Positions 26,284 to 35,766 of a stretch of 64,000 nt of DNA are shown here, piece after piece. The notes below the pieces were generated by a model. That model made no database searches, had not been told where the DNA came from, and saw only the letters and a program-made list of their open reading frames with translations. Source of the DNA: Micromonospora sp. WMMD1082. GTDB lineage: Bacteria > Actinomycetota > Actinomycetes > Mycobacteriales > Micromonosporaceae. Positions within the stretch are counted from its first letter, which is position 1. Every line of letters starts with the position of its first letter. The stretch covers positions 4,109,001-4,173,000 of the forward strand of contig NZ_JARUBM010000002.1 in the NCBI RefSeq assembly GCF_029626175.1, given 5' to 3'. A program made the translations under genes and the position numbers.

Positions 26284-26559
26284 TCAGGGCAGTTGCTCGA
26301 TCTCCGTAGGCGCCTGTGCGCGGATCACCCCGATGTCGCTGCTGATCGGCTCGTCGGGAAAGCGCTCGGCCACCCGGCGCAGGATCTCCTCCCGCCGGTG
26401 CGCGCTCTCCACCTCGCCGTACAGCACCAGGCCGCGTTCCGTGCGGACCACGGTGATGCCCTGTTCGGCGACGGCCGGATCCTCGGTGAGCAGCCGGTGG
26501 ATCTCCGCCTCGACATACTCGTCGGGTGGCCCGGCGCCGGAGTCGCGGTACACGGTCAC
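26284..26559 (-). CDS. Small BON-domain-like protein
   Basis: A 91-residue protein with the alternating helix-strand pattern of a BON domain: I-H-R-L-L-T-E-D-P, then I-T-V-V-R-T-E-R-G-L-V-L-Y-G-E-V, then a helix ending R-V-A-E-R-F-P. There is no signal peptide, so it is probably cytosolic. GTG 26559 has GGAAGGGG upstream and overlaps the stop of the nucleotidyltransferase gene as GTGA. BON domains usually bind phospholipids or other proteins; the role beside a nucleotidyltransferase is unclear. Confidence 0.75.
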   Translation of the reverse strand: MTVYRDSGAGPPDEYVEAEIHRLLTEDPAVAEQGITVVRTERGLVLYGEVESAHRREEILRRVAERFPDEPISSDIGVIRAQAPTEIEQLP

Positions 26560-27140
26560 GGTGTCCCCTTCCCGTCGGCCGTGCCGGCGTACGGCACGAC
26601 GTCCAGCCTGTCCAGCAGCACCAGGAACGACTCGGCGTACGGCGAGTGCTGCGTGTCCTTGCGTACCCGTTCCCAGTCGATCTGCTCCCGCAGCGAGCGT
26701 GCCAGCGGCAGCCCGCGCGCGAAGTCGCAGTAGTGCTGGGAGAAGCTCAGCAGCTTGTGCACCATCAGCTGGGTGGCCGACAGCACCGGCATGCGAATGG
26801 CGTCGACCGGCCGCACGACCGTGTCGGTGAAGGTCTCCTCGGTCACCGGCGTCTCGATCGGGCGGTGGATCAGATCCACCATCCGCCCGCCGTCGTAGAC
26901 CTTGACCAGCCAGTCCTCCGGTGGTCGCTCGGCGGTGAAGCCGGCCTGCACCAGCGCCTCCAGCGCGGCATCGACGTCGGCCTCCCGGATGAGGAAGTCG
27001 ACGTCGTGCTCGCTGGAGTGCCCGCCGTGCGCGTAGACGGCGAAGCTGCCGCCGAGGGCGAAGGGAATCTCCGACTGCTTGAGCACGGCGGCGACCTTCT
27101 TGAGGGTGTGCAGGAGAGTCTCGTCGTCGCGCTCGGCCAT
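26556..27140 (-). CDS. Nucleotidyltransferase-fold protein
   Basis: A 194-residue member of the minimal nucleotidyltransferase superfamily. The active-site region reads A-L-G-G-S-F-A-V-Y and then H-D-V-D-F-L-I, giving the G-G-S and D-x-D pattern. A later helix with L-M-V-H-K-L-L-S-F resembles the DUF6036/NTP_transf_5 type. The target is unknown. ATG 27140 follows GGGAGAGG. It is coupled to the BON gene by a four-base overlap and heads the minus-strand unit. It is divergent from the thymidylate-kinase-like gene. Confidence 0.8.
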   Translation of the reverse strand: MAERDDETLLHTLKKVAAVLKQSEIPFALGGSFAVYAHGGHSSEHDVDFLIREADVDAALEALVQAGFTAERPPEDWLVKVYDGGRMVDLIHRPIETPVTEETFTDTVVRPVDAIRMPVLSATQLMVHKLLSFSQHYCDFARGLPLARSLREQIDWERVRKDTQHSPYAESFLVLLDRLDVVPYAGTADGKGTP

Positions 27141-27275
27141 CTCGCCTCTCCCGTCGACTTGTCGGAGTGCCACCGGTGGGATCTCCGATCGGTACCCGGC
27201 ATTCCGGTCGCCCACACCTGCTCGAAGCGCGAAAGGTGCGAACGATGTTCAATGGGTACGAAATGCGCGAGCCTG

Positions 27276-28082
27276 ATGCGGCGGCCGGATAGCCTGTCGA
27301 GGGTGGCCAGATCGACGGGAACGCCTGGATCGACGGAAGTGCTCGGTTCGACGGAAACCCGGCGCGGCAGAGCCCGGCTCCGCACCGTGGCCCTGATCGG
27401 CATCGACGGATCGGGCAAGACCACCCAGGCGTACCGGCTCGCCGAGGCGCTCACCGCGGCCGGATACCCCGCCACCTATCACCGCAACGCCGGCGGGCGA
27501 CGCTGGCTCGGCCGGGCGGCGCACCGATTCGGCCGGCCGGACGCCCAGGGGCTCCTCGGGCGCGACGGGATGCTGCTGGTGGAGTCCGTGCTGCGCTGGC
27601 TGGCCATCGCGATGACGCTGCTCGGCAGCCTGCTCACCGGACGGGTGGCCGTCATGGACCGCTACGCCGCCTGCCAGTACGCCAGCCTCCGCGCGCACGG
27701 CGGTCACCGCTGGGAGCCGCTCGTCCGGGCCGCCTACCGACTCTTCCCCCGACCCCAGGTGACGTTCCTGCTGAGCGTGGCACCCGGCGAGGCGTACGGG
27801 CGGATCGAGCGCCGGGGCACCGACCACGAGAGCCTGGCCTATCTGTCCGCCGCCGACCTCGCCTACCGTGCTCTGCCGGAGCACCCGACGTTCGTGTCGG
27901 TCGACGCGGGCCGGCGGGCGGAGGACGTCGCCCGGGAAATCCGGGGGCACCTGAGCCCCTGGCTGGCCGCCGCCGACGGGCCGGTCGGTGGCGGGCCGGT
28001 CGTCGTGGCTACCCCGGTGCGCACTGAGAGACCGGTGCCCGTGGCGACACAGGCCCTGGTCCCGCTTCAGGCCCGGCCGTAG
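27276..28082 (+). CDS. Thymidylate-kinase-like P-loop kinase
   Basis: P-loop kinase of the thymidylate kinase fold, 268 residues if ATG 27276 is correct. Walker A is G-I-D-G-S-G-K-T-T (near residue 42) and an Asp-Arg-Tyr motif (V-M-D-R-Y-A-A) matches the DRY/DRF segment of the family. A lid-like R-R-G-T-D region and a Pro/Val-rich tail follow. No start has a good ribosome binding site; ATG 27252 and GTG 27303 are alternatives. It may act on a nucleotide or a related substrate; true Tmk function is not certain. Its 3' end overlaps the convergent SDR gene by 16 bases. Confidence 0.75.
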   Translation: MRRPDSLSRVARSTGTPGSTEVLGSTETRRGRARLRTVALIGIDGSGKTTQAYRLAEALTAAGYPATYHRNAGGRRWLGRAAHRFGRPDAQGLLGRDGMLLVESVLRWLAIAMTLLGSLLTGRVAVMDRYAACQYASLRAHGGHRWEPLVRAAYRLFPRPQVTFLLSVAPGEAYGRIERRGTDHESLAYLSAADLAYRALPEHPTFVSVDAGRRAEDVAREIRGHLSPWLAAADGPVGGGPVVVATPVRTERPVPVATQALVPLQARP

Positions 28083-28762
28083 ACCGGGACGGCCGCGCCG
28101 CTGGTCGGCGCCGAATCGTCCGAGGCGAGGAAGCGGATCACCGAGGCGATCTCCGCCGGGTCGACCCAGCGCGCGTGGTCGGCGTCGGGCATGGCGTCCC
28201 GGTTGGTCGGCGTGTCGATGACGCTCGGCAGCACCGTGTTGCAGCGCACCCCGGCCGCCCTGTAGTCCACCGCCACGGCGGAGGCGAAACCGAGCACGGC
28301 GGCCTTCGCCGTCACGTAGCCGGCGACCCCCGGGAACGGCGCGACCGCCGCGCGGGCCGCGACGCAGACGACCGCGCCACCGCCGGCGGCGACCAGGTGG
28401 GGCAGCGCGGCGCGGGTGACCAGGTGGGTGGGGCGGAGGTTGATGGTGAGCATCCGCTCGAACTCCTCGACCGGCGTCTCGTGCACCAGCCCGGTGCTGG
28501 CGTACCCGCCGACGAGGTTGACCACGGCGCGCAGCGGCGCCGCCGGATCGCCGGCCGCCACCTCGGCCGCCCGGGCGGCGTCCTGCGCGTCGGTCAGGTC
28601 CGCGACGAGCCGGACCGGCGCGTTGGGATCCGGTCGGGACGTCGGGCTCGGCGGCCGGCGCTGCGGCGCGACCACGCGCCATCCCGCCTCGACGAACGCG
28701 GCGGTGACCGCCGCGCCGAGCCCACCCGTGGCCCCGGTGACCAGCACACTGCGATCCGCCAT
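28067..28762 (-). CDS. SDR-family oxidoreductase
   Basis: Short-chain dehydrogenase, 231 residues, Rossmann fold. The cofactor motif T-G-A-T-G-G-L-G-A lies at residues 9-17, V-N-L-V-G-G replaces the usual N-N-A-G, and the catalytic Y-V-T-A-K is intact. The substrate is not evident. ATG 28762 lies near the RpiR-type gene's regulatory region, which is divergent. The final 16 bases overlap the convergent kinase gene. Confidence 0.88.
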   Translation of the reverse strand: MADRSVLVTGATGGLGAAVTAAFVEAGWRVVAPQRRPPSPTSRPDPNAPVRLVADLTDAQDAARAAEVAAGDPAAPLRAVVNLVGGYASTGLVHETPVEEFERMLTINLRPTHLVTRAALPHLVAAGGGAVVCVAARAAVAPFPGVAGYVTAKAAVLGFASAVAVDYRAAGVRCNTVLPSVIDTPTNRDAMPDADHARWVDPAEIASVIRFLASDDSAPTSGAAVPVYGRA

Positions 28763-28930
28763 GACCTGAGGCTAGTGCCGCCGCCCGGACGGTGGGCGCC
28801 CGACCCCACCCGACCGGCCGGACCCGGCCCGCTGGGGGAGGCGACCGGCCGGGGCCGGATGGCAGGCTGAACCCGCCGGTCACCGCCGCCGCGCCGGCGC
28901 GTGCGGGTCATGGTTGACGCTCCCCGGTTC

Positions 28931-28947
28931 ATGAAAGTAAGTTTCAT
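28931..28947. promoter_or_regulatory. Probable RpiR/MurR-type operator
   Basis: ATGAAAGTAAGTTTCAT, a perfect 6-base inverted repeat with a five-base spacer, ending two bases before the GTG of the RpiR-type regulator. Inverted TGAAA repeats are typical for this family, so it is likely an autoregulatory site controlling the regulator-murQ operon (inference). Confidence 0.6.
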
Positions 28948-28949
28948 CT

Positions 28950-29864
28950 GTGGCGAAGAGTCCGAAGATTTCCGCAAATCACGAGCCGGGTGGGCTGATC
29001 GTCCACATCAGCGGCCTGCTCCCGTCGCTGTCGCCGGCCGAGCAGCGGGTCGCCCGGCTGGTGGTCGCCGACCCCGCCGACGCGGCCCGCCGGACCATCA
29101 CGGATCTCGCCACCGCCGCCGAGACGTCCGAGGCGACCGTCATCCGGTTCTGCCGGTCGGTCGGCATGGACGGCTACCCGCAGCTGCGGATCCGGCTGGC
29201 CGCCGAGGCGGCCCGGCGGGTCGAACCGCCGGACGCGCGAGTGGTCGGCGGGGACATCCCGCCCGGTGCCGACCTGGCTCAGATCATCGCGACCATCGCC
29301 TTCAACGACGCGCGGGCGGTGGAGGAGACGGCCGAACAGCTCGACCCGGCCGTCTGCGAGCGGGTGGTGGACGCGATCGTCGGTGCCGGCCGGATCGACA
29401 TCTACGGCGCCGGCGCGAGCGGCTTCGTGGCCTCGGACTTCCAGCAGAAGCTGCACCGGATCGGCCGTACCGCGTTCTACTTCCCGGACGTGCACACCGC
29501 GCTGACCTCCGCGGCCCTGCTGGGTCGCGGCGACGTCGCCATCGGCATCTCGCACACCGGCACCACCTCCGACGTGGTCGAGGTGCTGGAGCAGGCCCGG
29601 GTCCGGGGTGCCACCACGGTGGTGCTGACCAACTTCCCGCGCTCGCCGGTCACCGAGGTCGCCGACCACGTGCTCACCACCGCGGCGCGGGAGACCACCT
29701 ACCGTTCCGGTGCGACGGCCAGCCGGCTGGCCCAGCTCACCGTGGTCGACTGCCTCTTCGTCGGGGTGGCCGCGCGCAACCGGCCACGGGCCCGCAAGGC
29801 GCTGGAGGCGACCGCGGAGGCGGTCCGGTCCCACCGGGTCGGCTCCGGCCGGAGGCGGGCATGA
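28950..29864 (+). CDS. RpiR/MurR-family regulator with SIS domain
   Basis: Transcriptional regulator of 304 residues: N-terminal RpiR helix-turn-helix (I-T-D-L-A-T-A-A-E-T-S-E-A-T-V-I-R-F) and a C-terminal SIS phosphosugar-binding domain with Y-G-A-G-A-S-G and I-S-H-T-G-T-T. Overlap of its stop with the murQ start (ATGA) makes MurNAc-6-phosphate the likely effector, as for MurR (inference). GTG 28950 is used. A palindrome sits directly before it. Confidence 0.9.
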   Translation: MAKSPKISANHEPGGLIVHISGLLPSLSPAEQRVARLVVADPADAARRTITDLATAAETSEATVIRFCRSVGMDGYPQLRIRLAAEAARRVEPPDARVVGGDIPPGADLAQIIATIAFNDARAVEETAEQLDPAVCERVVDAIVGAGRIDIYGAGASGFVASDFQQKLHRIGRTAFYFPDVHTALTSAALLGRGDVAIGISHTGTTSDVVEVLEQARVRGATTVVLTNFPRSPVTEVADHVLTTAARETTYRSGATASRLAQLTVVDCLFVGVAARNRPRARKALEATAEAVRSHRVGSGRRRA

Positions 29865-30814
29865 CGGCCGGTGCCGTGGAACCGCACGAGGCCACGCCGC
29901 CAGCCGACCGACCGGCGATCCGCGTCGGCGCACCGACCGAGCGACGCAACCCGCTCAGCGCCGACCTGGATCTGATGTCCACCCGGGACGTCCTCGCCGT
30001 GATCAACGAGGCGGACCGGCGGGTGCCGACCGCGGTGGCCGCCGTCGGCGACGAGCTGGCCGCGACCGTCGACCTGGCAGTGACCGCGCTGCGCGGCGGG
30101 CGCCGGGTGCACTACTTCGGCGCCGGCACCTCCGGTCGGTTGGGGGTGCTGGACGCCGCCGAACTGGCACCGACCTTCAACTCGCCGCGGGACTGGTTCT
30201 GCGCCCACCTCGCCGGCGGTCCCGACGCGATGTGGCGGGCCGTGGAGGACGCCGAGGACGACGACGCCCGTGGCGCGGCCGAGGCGGGCGACTGCGTGCG
30301 GCCCGGAGACGTGGTGGTGGGACTCACCGCGAGTGGGCGCACCCCGTACGTCCTCGGGGCGCTTGCCGCGTCCCGGGCCATCGGCGCCTCGACGGTGCTG
30401 CTCTGCGCGAACCCGGAGGCGCCGGCCGCCCGCGCCGTTGACGTCTTCATCGGGGTGGACACCGGGCCCGAGGTGGTGGCCGGTTCGACAAGGATGAAGG
30501 CGGGCACCGCGCAGAAACTCGTCCTGAACGGCTTCTCGACGGCGGTCATGGTGCGCCTGGGACGGGTCTACTCGAACCTGATGGTCGACATGGTGGCCAC
30601 CAATGCGAAGCTCCGGGGACGAATGATCTCGATCCTGGTCGAGTCGACCGGCTGCACCGAGGAGGTCGCCACCCGGGCCCTGGACGAGGCCGACGGCGAC
30701 CTGAAGACCGCCCTGGTCAGCCTCGTGTCGGGGGTGGCCGTGACCACCGCGCGTGCCGCGCTGGCCCGCTCCGCCGACCAGGTCCGTGGCGCTCTCGCCC
30801 TGCTCGCGTCCTGA
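29861..30814 (+). CDS. murQ: N-acetylmuramic acid 6-phosphate etherase
   Basis: Cytosolic lyase that cleaves the lactyl ether of MurNAc-6-phosphate to give GlcNAc-6-phosphate and D-lactate in cell-wall recycling. The 317-residue protein has the SIS fold with Y-F-G-A-G-T-S-G-R-L-G-V-L-D, the Glu motif E-D-A-E-D-D, and the signature V-V-A-G-S-T-R-M-K-A-G-T-A-Q-K. It starts on ATGA overlapping the regulator. No MurNAc-specific transporter or kinase is next to it, so the phosphorylated substrate must be supplied by genes elsewhere. Confidence 0.95.
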   Translation: MTAGAVEPHEATPPADRPAIRVGAPTERRNPLSADLDLMSTRDVLAVINEADRRVPTAVAAVGDELAATVDLAVTALRGGRRVHYFGAGTSGRLGVLDAAELAPTFNSPRDWFCAHLAGGPDAMWRAVEDAEDDDARGAAEAGDCVRPGDVVVGLTASGRTPYVLGALAASRAIGASTVLLCANPEAPAARAVDVFIGVDTGPEVVAGSTRMKAGTAQKLVLNGFSTAVMVRLGRVYSNLMVDMVATNAKLRGRMISILVESTGCTEEVATRALDEADGDLKTALVSLVSGVAVTTARAALARSADQVRGALALLAS

Positions 30815-31210
30815 TTCCGACGCTTCGGCGGGGGACGGGCATAGGACCGGGGCGCGGATTGTTCACCAGGGCGTGGGGTATTACCACCGGCGTGGATGAA
30901 CCGACCGGTCCGCATGCGCGTATCAGGCAGTGACCAGGATCGCAGCACGGTGGTGACCCGGGTCGCTGTGCCGGTCGGCGAGCAGTGTTGCTATGGGCCA
31001 CGCACGGCGATCTGTCGATCCGTCGACCGCACGGGGTGCCTGCCGGCGACAACCCGGCAGGGTGCTGACAGCAAACGTGGACCGTGCTCTCAGCTGATTA
31101 TCAGGCATTCGTGACACTTTCGACCCACGACATGGAATCCCCGACACGTCTCATCTGTTGTGTAGATGTCAGCACCGGTGGGCACAGCGGAGGTTACGGG
31201 GGAGGGGCTG
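30815..31210 (+). other. 396-base intergenic region before the sigma factor gene
   Basis: No gene is supported here. It holds a small perfect hairpin (arms 31039-31046 and 31054-31061) and, from 31080, a more AT-rich part that is the likely promoter region of the sigma gene. I could not assign -35/-10 boxes with confidence. The GGGGGAGGGG ribosome binding site of the sigma gene lies at its end. Confidence 0.5.
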
Positions 31211-32212
<1,002 letters not shown>

Positions 32213-32229
32213 GCTGACTAGGACAACGA

Positions 32230-32273
32230 CGGCGAACGGCCGGCGTCCGACAGGGGACGCCGGCCGTTCGCCG
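32230..32273. terminator. Strong bidirectional hairpin terminator
   Basis: Perfect 19-base arms (32230-32248 and 32255-32273) around a six-base loop, followed by TTTCC. It serves the convergent sigma-factor and NlpC/P60 genes. Confidence 0.85.
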
Positions 32274-32315
32274 TTTCCGCTGCCGACCGGCTCAGCCTCG
32301 GCGCTGCGGACCGGC

Positions 32316-33287
32316 TCAGCGCACCCGGCCGTAGCCGTACGGTGACATCAGGTCCACCGAGCGCTTCTCCACGTTGCGGCCGAAGGTCGGCGAGTGGATC
32401 ACCTGCCCGCTGCCTACGTAGATCGCCACGTGCCCGAGGCTGCGGTAGAACACGAGGTCGCCCGGGCGCAACTCGCTCCGGCTGATGTGCGCCACGACCC
32501 CCCACTGCATCCGGGTGTTGTGCGGCAGCGACCTGCCCGCCGCCCGCCAGGCGGCCGAGGTCAGCCCGGAGCAGTCGTAGCTGCCCGGCCCGTCCTGCCC
32601 CCAGGCGTACGGCTTGCCCAGCGCGCCGTAGGCGTACCGGACGGCGGCACCGGCCTGGCCGGAGACCGAGGGCGCGTCGTCGACGCTGTTCGCCCGGCTG
32701 GCCGGCCGCTCGGTGGCCCGGCCGTACGCCTGCCGGCGCAGTTCGTAGAGCTTGGCCAGGTCGCGCTCGATCCGTTGCTTCGCCGCCGTCAGTTCCCGGG
32801 ACTGCGCCGCCTGCTGGCTGAGCGTCACGTCCAGCCGGGTCTTCTCGTCGAGCAGCCGGCGCTGGTCGGCGGTGTAACCGGCGATGGTGGCCTGCCGCTG
32901 CCGGGTCAGATGGTCCAGCGTGCCGAGCCGGTCGAGCACCGAGGCCGAGTCGCCGCCGTGCAGCAGTGCGTCGACGGTGCCGAGGTTGCCGGTCTTGTAC
33001 GCGGTCACCGCCAACTCGCCGACGTCTGCCCGGCTCTGCTCGGCCCGCTGCTCCAGCGGACCGATCCGTTCCTGCAGCCGGGCCACGGCGGCACGGTTCT
33101 CCTTGATCTTCTCCCGTAGTTCGTTGTGGGCCTCCACCACGCGTTCCAGCTCGACGGAGGACTTCTCGATCCGCCGGGTCAACTCGGCGGGGGAAGGTTC
33201 GGCCCGGGCCACCGTTGCCGGCACGACCAGCGCCAGCGAGAAGGCGGCGACCGTCAGGGCACGCAGCGTGTGCGTCAGGGACGACAA
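32316..33287 (-). CDS. Secreted NlpC/P60 peptidoglycan hydrolase with coiled-coil
   Basis: Exported endopeptidase resembling RipA-type enzymes, 323 residues. A signal peptide ends near A-R-A (residue 29), a long coiled-coil (about 35-185) follows, and the NlpC/P60 domain (about 200-320) has the catalytic Cys in Y-D-C-S-G-L, His in L-G-H-V-A-I-Y and the third polar residue in V-I-H-S-P. It cleaves stem peptides of the cell wall, with the coiled-coil probably inhibiting or tethering the enzyme (family knowledge). TTG 33287 gives a normal signal peptide and has AGGAG upstream at long spacing; no better start was found. Confidence 0.88.
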   Translation of the reverse strand: MSSLTHTLRALTVAAFSLALVVPATVARAEPSPAELTRRIEKSSVELERVVEAHNELREKIKENRAAVARLQERIGPLEQRAEQSRADVGELAVTAYKTGNLGTVDALLHGGDSASVLDRLGTLDHLTRQRQATIAGYTADQRRLLDEKTRLDVTLSQQAAQSRELTAAKQRIERDLAKLYELRRQAYGRATERPASRANSVDDAPSVSGQAGAAVRYAYGALGKPYAWGQDGPGSYDCSGLTSAAWRAAGRSLPHNTRMQWGVVAHISRSELRPGDLVFYRSLGHVAIYVGSGQVIHSPTFGRNVEKRSVDLMSPYGYGRVR

Positions 33288-33542
33288 GAGCCCGAATGCT
33301 CCTCTCCCGGGGCCGGCGCGGGCTGCTGACGCTCCGCGACGGCATCGACCCGGCGCCATCCGGATGGACGGCGGTCGACCGAGCCGACCTGCCCAACCTA
33401 GTACGGGACGGGAGTCGTCCGCAGGGAAAGCCGGGACCGATGATGGTGGTGGGGCGGACGGTGCCCAGGTCCGACTAACCGCTTATTTAGGTAGATAAAG
33501 GAATAGTCGCTCTCGGCATATGAGAGTTTGGCGCCGCCCGAG
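33288..33542. other. Divergent regulatory region with AT-rich core
   Basis: This stretch separates the NlpC/P60 gene from the plus-strand genes. Bases 33478-33530 are clearly AT-richer than the surroundings and contain a small inverted repeat (CTCTC 33510-33514 and GAGAG 33522-33526). Promoters for both directions probably lie here, but no clear boxes could be named. Confidence 0.4.
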
Positions 33543-33746
33543 ATGCCCGACAAGACGGACTTGGCGTCCCCTTTCCGGCGGCGATCGCGCGACCACGAGA
33601 CCCGTGACCACGGGAAACGTCCGGTCGGGCTGGCGGACGCGGCCCACAATGAACCGCGCGGCCGGGATTCCCGTCGACCGGCGTCACTGGACGAGCCCGG
33701 CGGGGAACCCGACCCGGCGCTGCCAGCCGTGGAGGAGGGGCCGTGA
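33543..33746 (+). CDS. Possible small hydrophilic protein coupled to the DUF6232-like gene
   Basis: An open frame of 67 codons starting at ATG 33543, rich in Arg, Asp and Pro, without recognisable domains. Its stop overlaps the next start as GTGA, which is the main reason to consider it real. It lacks a clear ribosome binding site and resembles no family I know, so it could equally be chance in high-GC DNA. Confidence 0.3.
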   Translation: MPDKTDLASPFRRRSRDHETRDHGKRPVGLADAAHNEPRGRDSRRPASLDEPGGEPDPALPAVEEGP

Positions 33747-34270
33747 ATCCCGAAGGGGCGACGACGCGACCGCCGCGAACACCGCGCGGCGCCGGCCGGG
33801 AGGCGACGCTGCTCTATGCCCGACCCGGGATCATCGTCACGGTCGACCGGTTCACGGTGGGCCGCAGCAGCTGGCGCGTTGCCGAGCTGACCCACCTGCA
33901 CAGCACGCGGGGGCCACACGACCGGGTGGCGACCCGGGCCGTCCTGGTCTCGGCGCTGATGATCGGCGGCGTCGGTCTGCTGCTCGGCTTCACCGGCGGG
34001 CTGCAGCGGCTCACCGCCGGGGCGTACCTCCTGCTGGGCGCCGTGTTCCTGGTGCCGGTGCTGCTCGCGGTGGCCGGCGACCGGTGGCGTCCGCCGGCGT
34101 ACGAGCTGTGGGGCCGCCGCGCGGGAACGGACGAGCTGCTGTTCAGCAGCGACGACGAGCAGCAGTTCGGCCAGGTGAGCCGGGCGGTGCGCCGGGCGCG
34201 GGAGATGAACAGCTACGGCGCCTGGGAAGACCCGCCCACCACCACGACCCCCTGGCACCCCCGCCGCTGA
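33743..34270 (+). CDS. Two-TM membrane protein (DUF6232-like)
   Basis: A 175-residue protein with an N-terminal beta-rich cytoplasmic part (I-I-V-T-V-D-R-F-T-V-G), two adjacent TM helices (about residues 72-92 and 97-116) and a charged C-terminal part ending in a Thr/Pro-rich tail. The layout fits the DUF6232 family of actinobacteria, which has no known function. GTG 33743 has a strong GGAGGAGGGG site. A long palindrome follows in the convergent intergenic space. Confidence 0.75.
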   Translation: MNPEGATTRPPRTPRGAGREATLLYARPGIIVTVDRFTVGRSSWRVAELTHLHSTRGPHDRVATRAVLVSALMIGGVGLLLGFTGGLQRLTAGAYLLLGAVFLVPVLLAVAGDRWRPPAYELWGRRAGTDELLFSSDDEQQFGQVSRAVRRAREMNSYGAWEDPPTTTTPWHPRR

Positions 34271-34304
34271 CCCCCCCGTCCCCACCTCCCCGTCCCCACC
34301 CCCG

Positions 34305-34374
34305 CGATCTTGCAGTTGTGGTCGCTGTAAAGCGGGGCATCCCTCGCATAAGGGCGACCACAACTGCAAGATCG
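34305..34374. repeat. GATC-bounded palindrome between convergent genes
   Basis: Perfect 21-base arms (34305-34325 and 34354-34374), each with GATC at the outer end, around a 28-base loop. It lies between the stops of the DUF6232-like and DUF3817 genes and probably acts as a bidirectional terminator. Two other elements of the same design occur at 37428 and 48942. Confidence 0.75.
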
Positions 34375-34414
34375 GCGCGGCGTGGCGTGGCGTGGCGGTC
34401 GGGAAGGGGTGGGG

Positions 34415-34750
34415 TTAGTTGGCGATGGGTTCGGGGGTTTGCTTCCGCTCCCGCTGTTCGGCGGTGACCAGCGCGCTCACCCGCCGCTCGGCCCAGAAGG
34501 AGAGGAACGGCACGGTGCCGGCGAGCATCACCAGGATCATCCGCTTGAGCGGCCAGTCGGCGCGCCGGGAGAGATCGAAGGTGGCGACCAGGTAGACCAT
34601 GTAGAGGAAGCCGTGCGCCTGGCCCACGGTCTCCACCACGATCGGGTTGTGGAAGGCGTACTTGAGTGGCATGCCGATCACGGCCAGCAGGATCAGCACC
34701 ACGCCGACGACCCAGGCGATCACGCGGTAGCGGGTGAGGGCAGCGCGCAC
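34415..34750 (-). CDS. DUF3817 membrane protein
   Basis: A 111-residue membrane protein with three TM helices and the markers G-Q-A-H-G-F-L-Y-M-V-Y and W-P-L-K-R-M-I-L typical of DUF3817. The function is unknown. ATG/GTG-type start at 34750. It follows the two-TM protein at 34777-35322 by 26 bases, so they probably form an operon. Confidence 0.85.
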   Translation of the reverse strand: MRAALTRYRVIAWVVGVVLILLAVIGMPLKYAFHNPIVVETVGQAHGFLYMVYLVATFDLSRRADWPLKRMILVMLAGTVPFLSFWAERRVSALVTAEQRERKQTPEPIAN

Positions 34751-34776
34751 GTCTCGTCAGTCCTTTCCGGCCCGGC

Positions 34777-35322
34777 TCAGCCGGGATAGTCACCGGGCTC
34801 CGCGCCCGGGTTGGCGGTCAACCATGACAGGTAGCGGTTGTAGGCGGCCAGGTCGGCGTCGTCCTCGCCGTCGCCGGCGGCGATCCGGACGGCCCGTACC
34901 GGGCGACGGATCCCCGGCCGCGGCCGGCCCGCCCCCACGCCGCCGACCGTGCCGGCCCCGACCGTGGCACCGGTGGTCGCGGCGGCGGTGCGGGCGGCGA
35001 TGCCGTCGGCGTCGTCGGCGCGGCCTGCAGCGATGTCGGGGGACGCTGACACGGCCTGGTCGGCGGCAGCCTCGGCGGGGGTTGGCGCGGCCCCCTCGGC
35101 GGTCGTCGGCGGAGCGTCGCGCAGCGCGTGCCGCACCTCGCGCCACCAGACGAAGACCACGAAGCCCGCGAAGATCGGCCACTCCACGGCATAGCCCCAG
35201 CTGATCGCGTTGCCCGCAGCGGCCCGGCTGACCTGCCACCAACCCAGCCCGAGGAAGGTGGTCACCAGCACGACCAGGGCCACGTGGCGGGCGATCCACG
35301 CCGGGGTCCAGAGCCGCTTCAT
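34777..35322 (-). CDS. Conserved two-TM protein with acidic tail
   Basis: A 181-residue protein. Two TM helices (about residues 12-31 and 43-60) are linked by W-W-Q-V-S-R-A-A-A-G-N, which is reminiscent of SURF1 N-termini, then comes a long Ala/Gly/Thr-rich variable region and a conserved-looking end (L-A-A-Y-N-R-Y-L-S-W-L). I know such proteins only as uncharacterised actinobacterial membrane proteins. ATG 35322 is used; no strong ribosome binding site is seen. Confidence 0.7.
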   Translation of the reverse strand: MKRLWTPAWIARHVALVVLVTTFLGLGWWQVSRAAAGNAISWGYAVEWPIFAGFVVFVWWREVRHALRDAPPTTAEGAAPTPAEAAADQAVSASPDIAAGRADDADGIAARTAAATTGATVGAGTVGGVGAGRPRPGIRRPVRAVRIAAGDGEDDADLAAYNRYLSWLTANPGAEPGDYPG

Positions 35323-35442
35323 GCCACGAGGGTACCGGGACCGGCGACGCTCTCCGACGCGGCGTCGTAGTGCGGCGTGGTTTGGCCCCACGCGGGCTGG
35401 GCAACCGTACAGATGCCAGCCCACGACGGACGAGGGGGCGAG

Positions 35443-35766
35443 ATGACGGCATCGGGACGACAGGACGGATTTCCCGCCGGCGGTACGGAGGTGAGCCCGG
35501 AACAACGGATCCCCGAGTGGGGTGACGACCGGGTGGCAGCCCCGGCACTCGATGCCGACCTGGTCGGCATCGACCCGGCCGAGTTGGCCGAGGAGGATCT
35601 GATCCGCGAGATGCAGAGTCTGCACCGCACCCGGCTGGACACGCTCCGCCACGCGACCGACTCGGCGCTCGCCAACCATCTGCGACGCACCGCCGAACTG
35701 GAGACCGAGTACCTCGCCCGGCACCCCGGGCGTGAGGTGGACCCGAGCCGCCTTCGGGACGCGTGA
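35443..35766 (+). CDS. Small conserved helical protein (DUF6158-like)
   Basis: A 107-residue soluble protein whose core G-I-D-P-A-E-L-A-E-E-D-L-I-R-E is followed by two helices and a final E-T-E-Y-L-A-R-H-P. This matches what I remember of DUF6158, but the assignment is from memory. ATG 35443 follows GAGGGGGCG. Its stop overlaps the start of the SRPBCC-like gene, implying coupled translation. Function unknown. Confidence 0.7.
   Translation: MTASGRQDGFPAGGTEVSPEQRIPEWGDDRVAAPALDADLVGIDPAELAEEDLIREMQSLHRTRLDTLRHATDSALANHLRRTAELETEYLARHPGREVDPSRLRDA

Noticed and set aside
26556..27140. AbiE-type toxin-antitoxin system
   Set aside because: There is a nucleotidyltransferase fold, but the partner is BON-like rather than an AbiEi-type regulator, and no defence genes surround it.
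30868..30885. GTTCAC ... GGGTAT resembling a SigB/SigF promoter before the sigma gene
   Set aside because: Spacing between the two boxes is only about nine to twelve bases, too short for this promoter class.
33288..33542. Possible c-di-AMP (ydaO-type) riboswitch before the NlpC/P60 gene, and likewise before the M23 gene
   Set aside because: Such elements often precede wall hydrolases in actinobacteria, but I could not find the conserved core in either leader.
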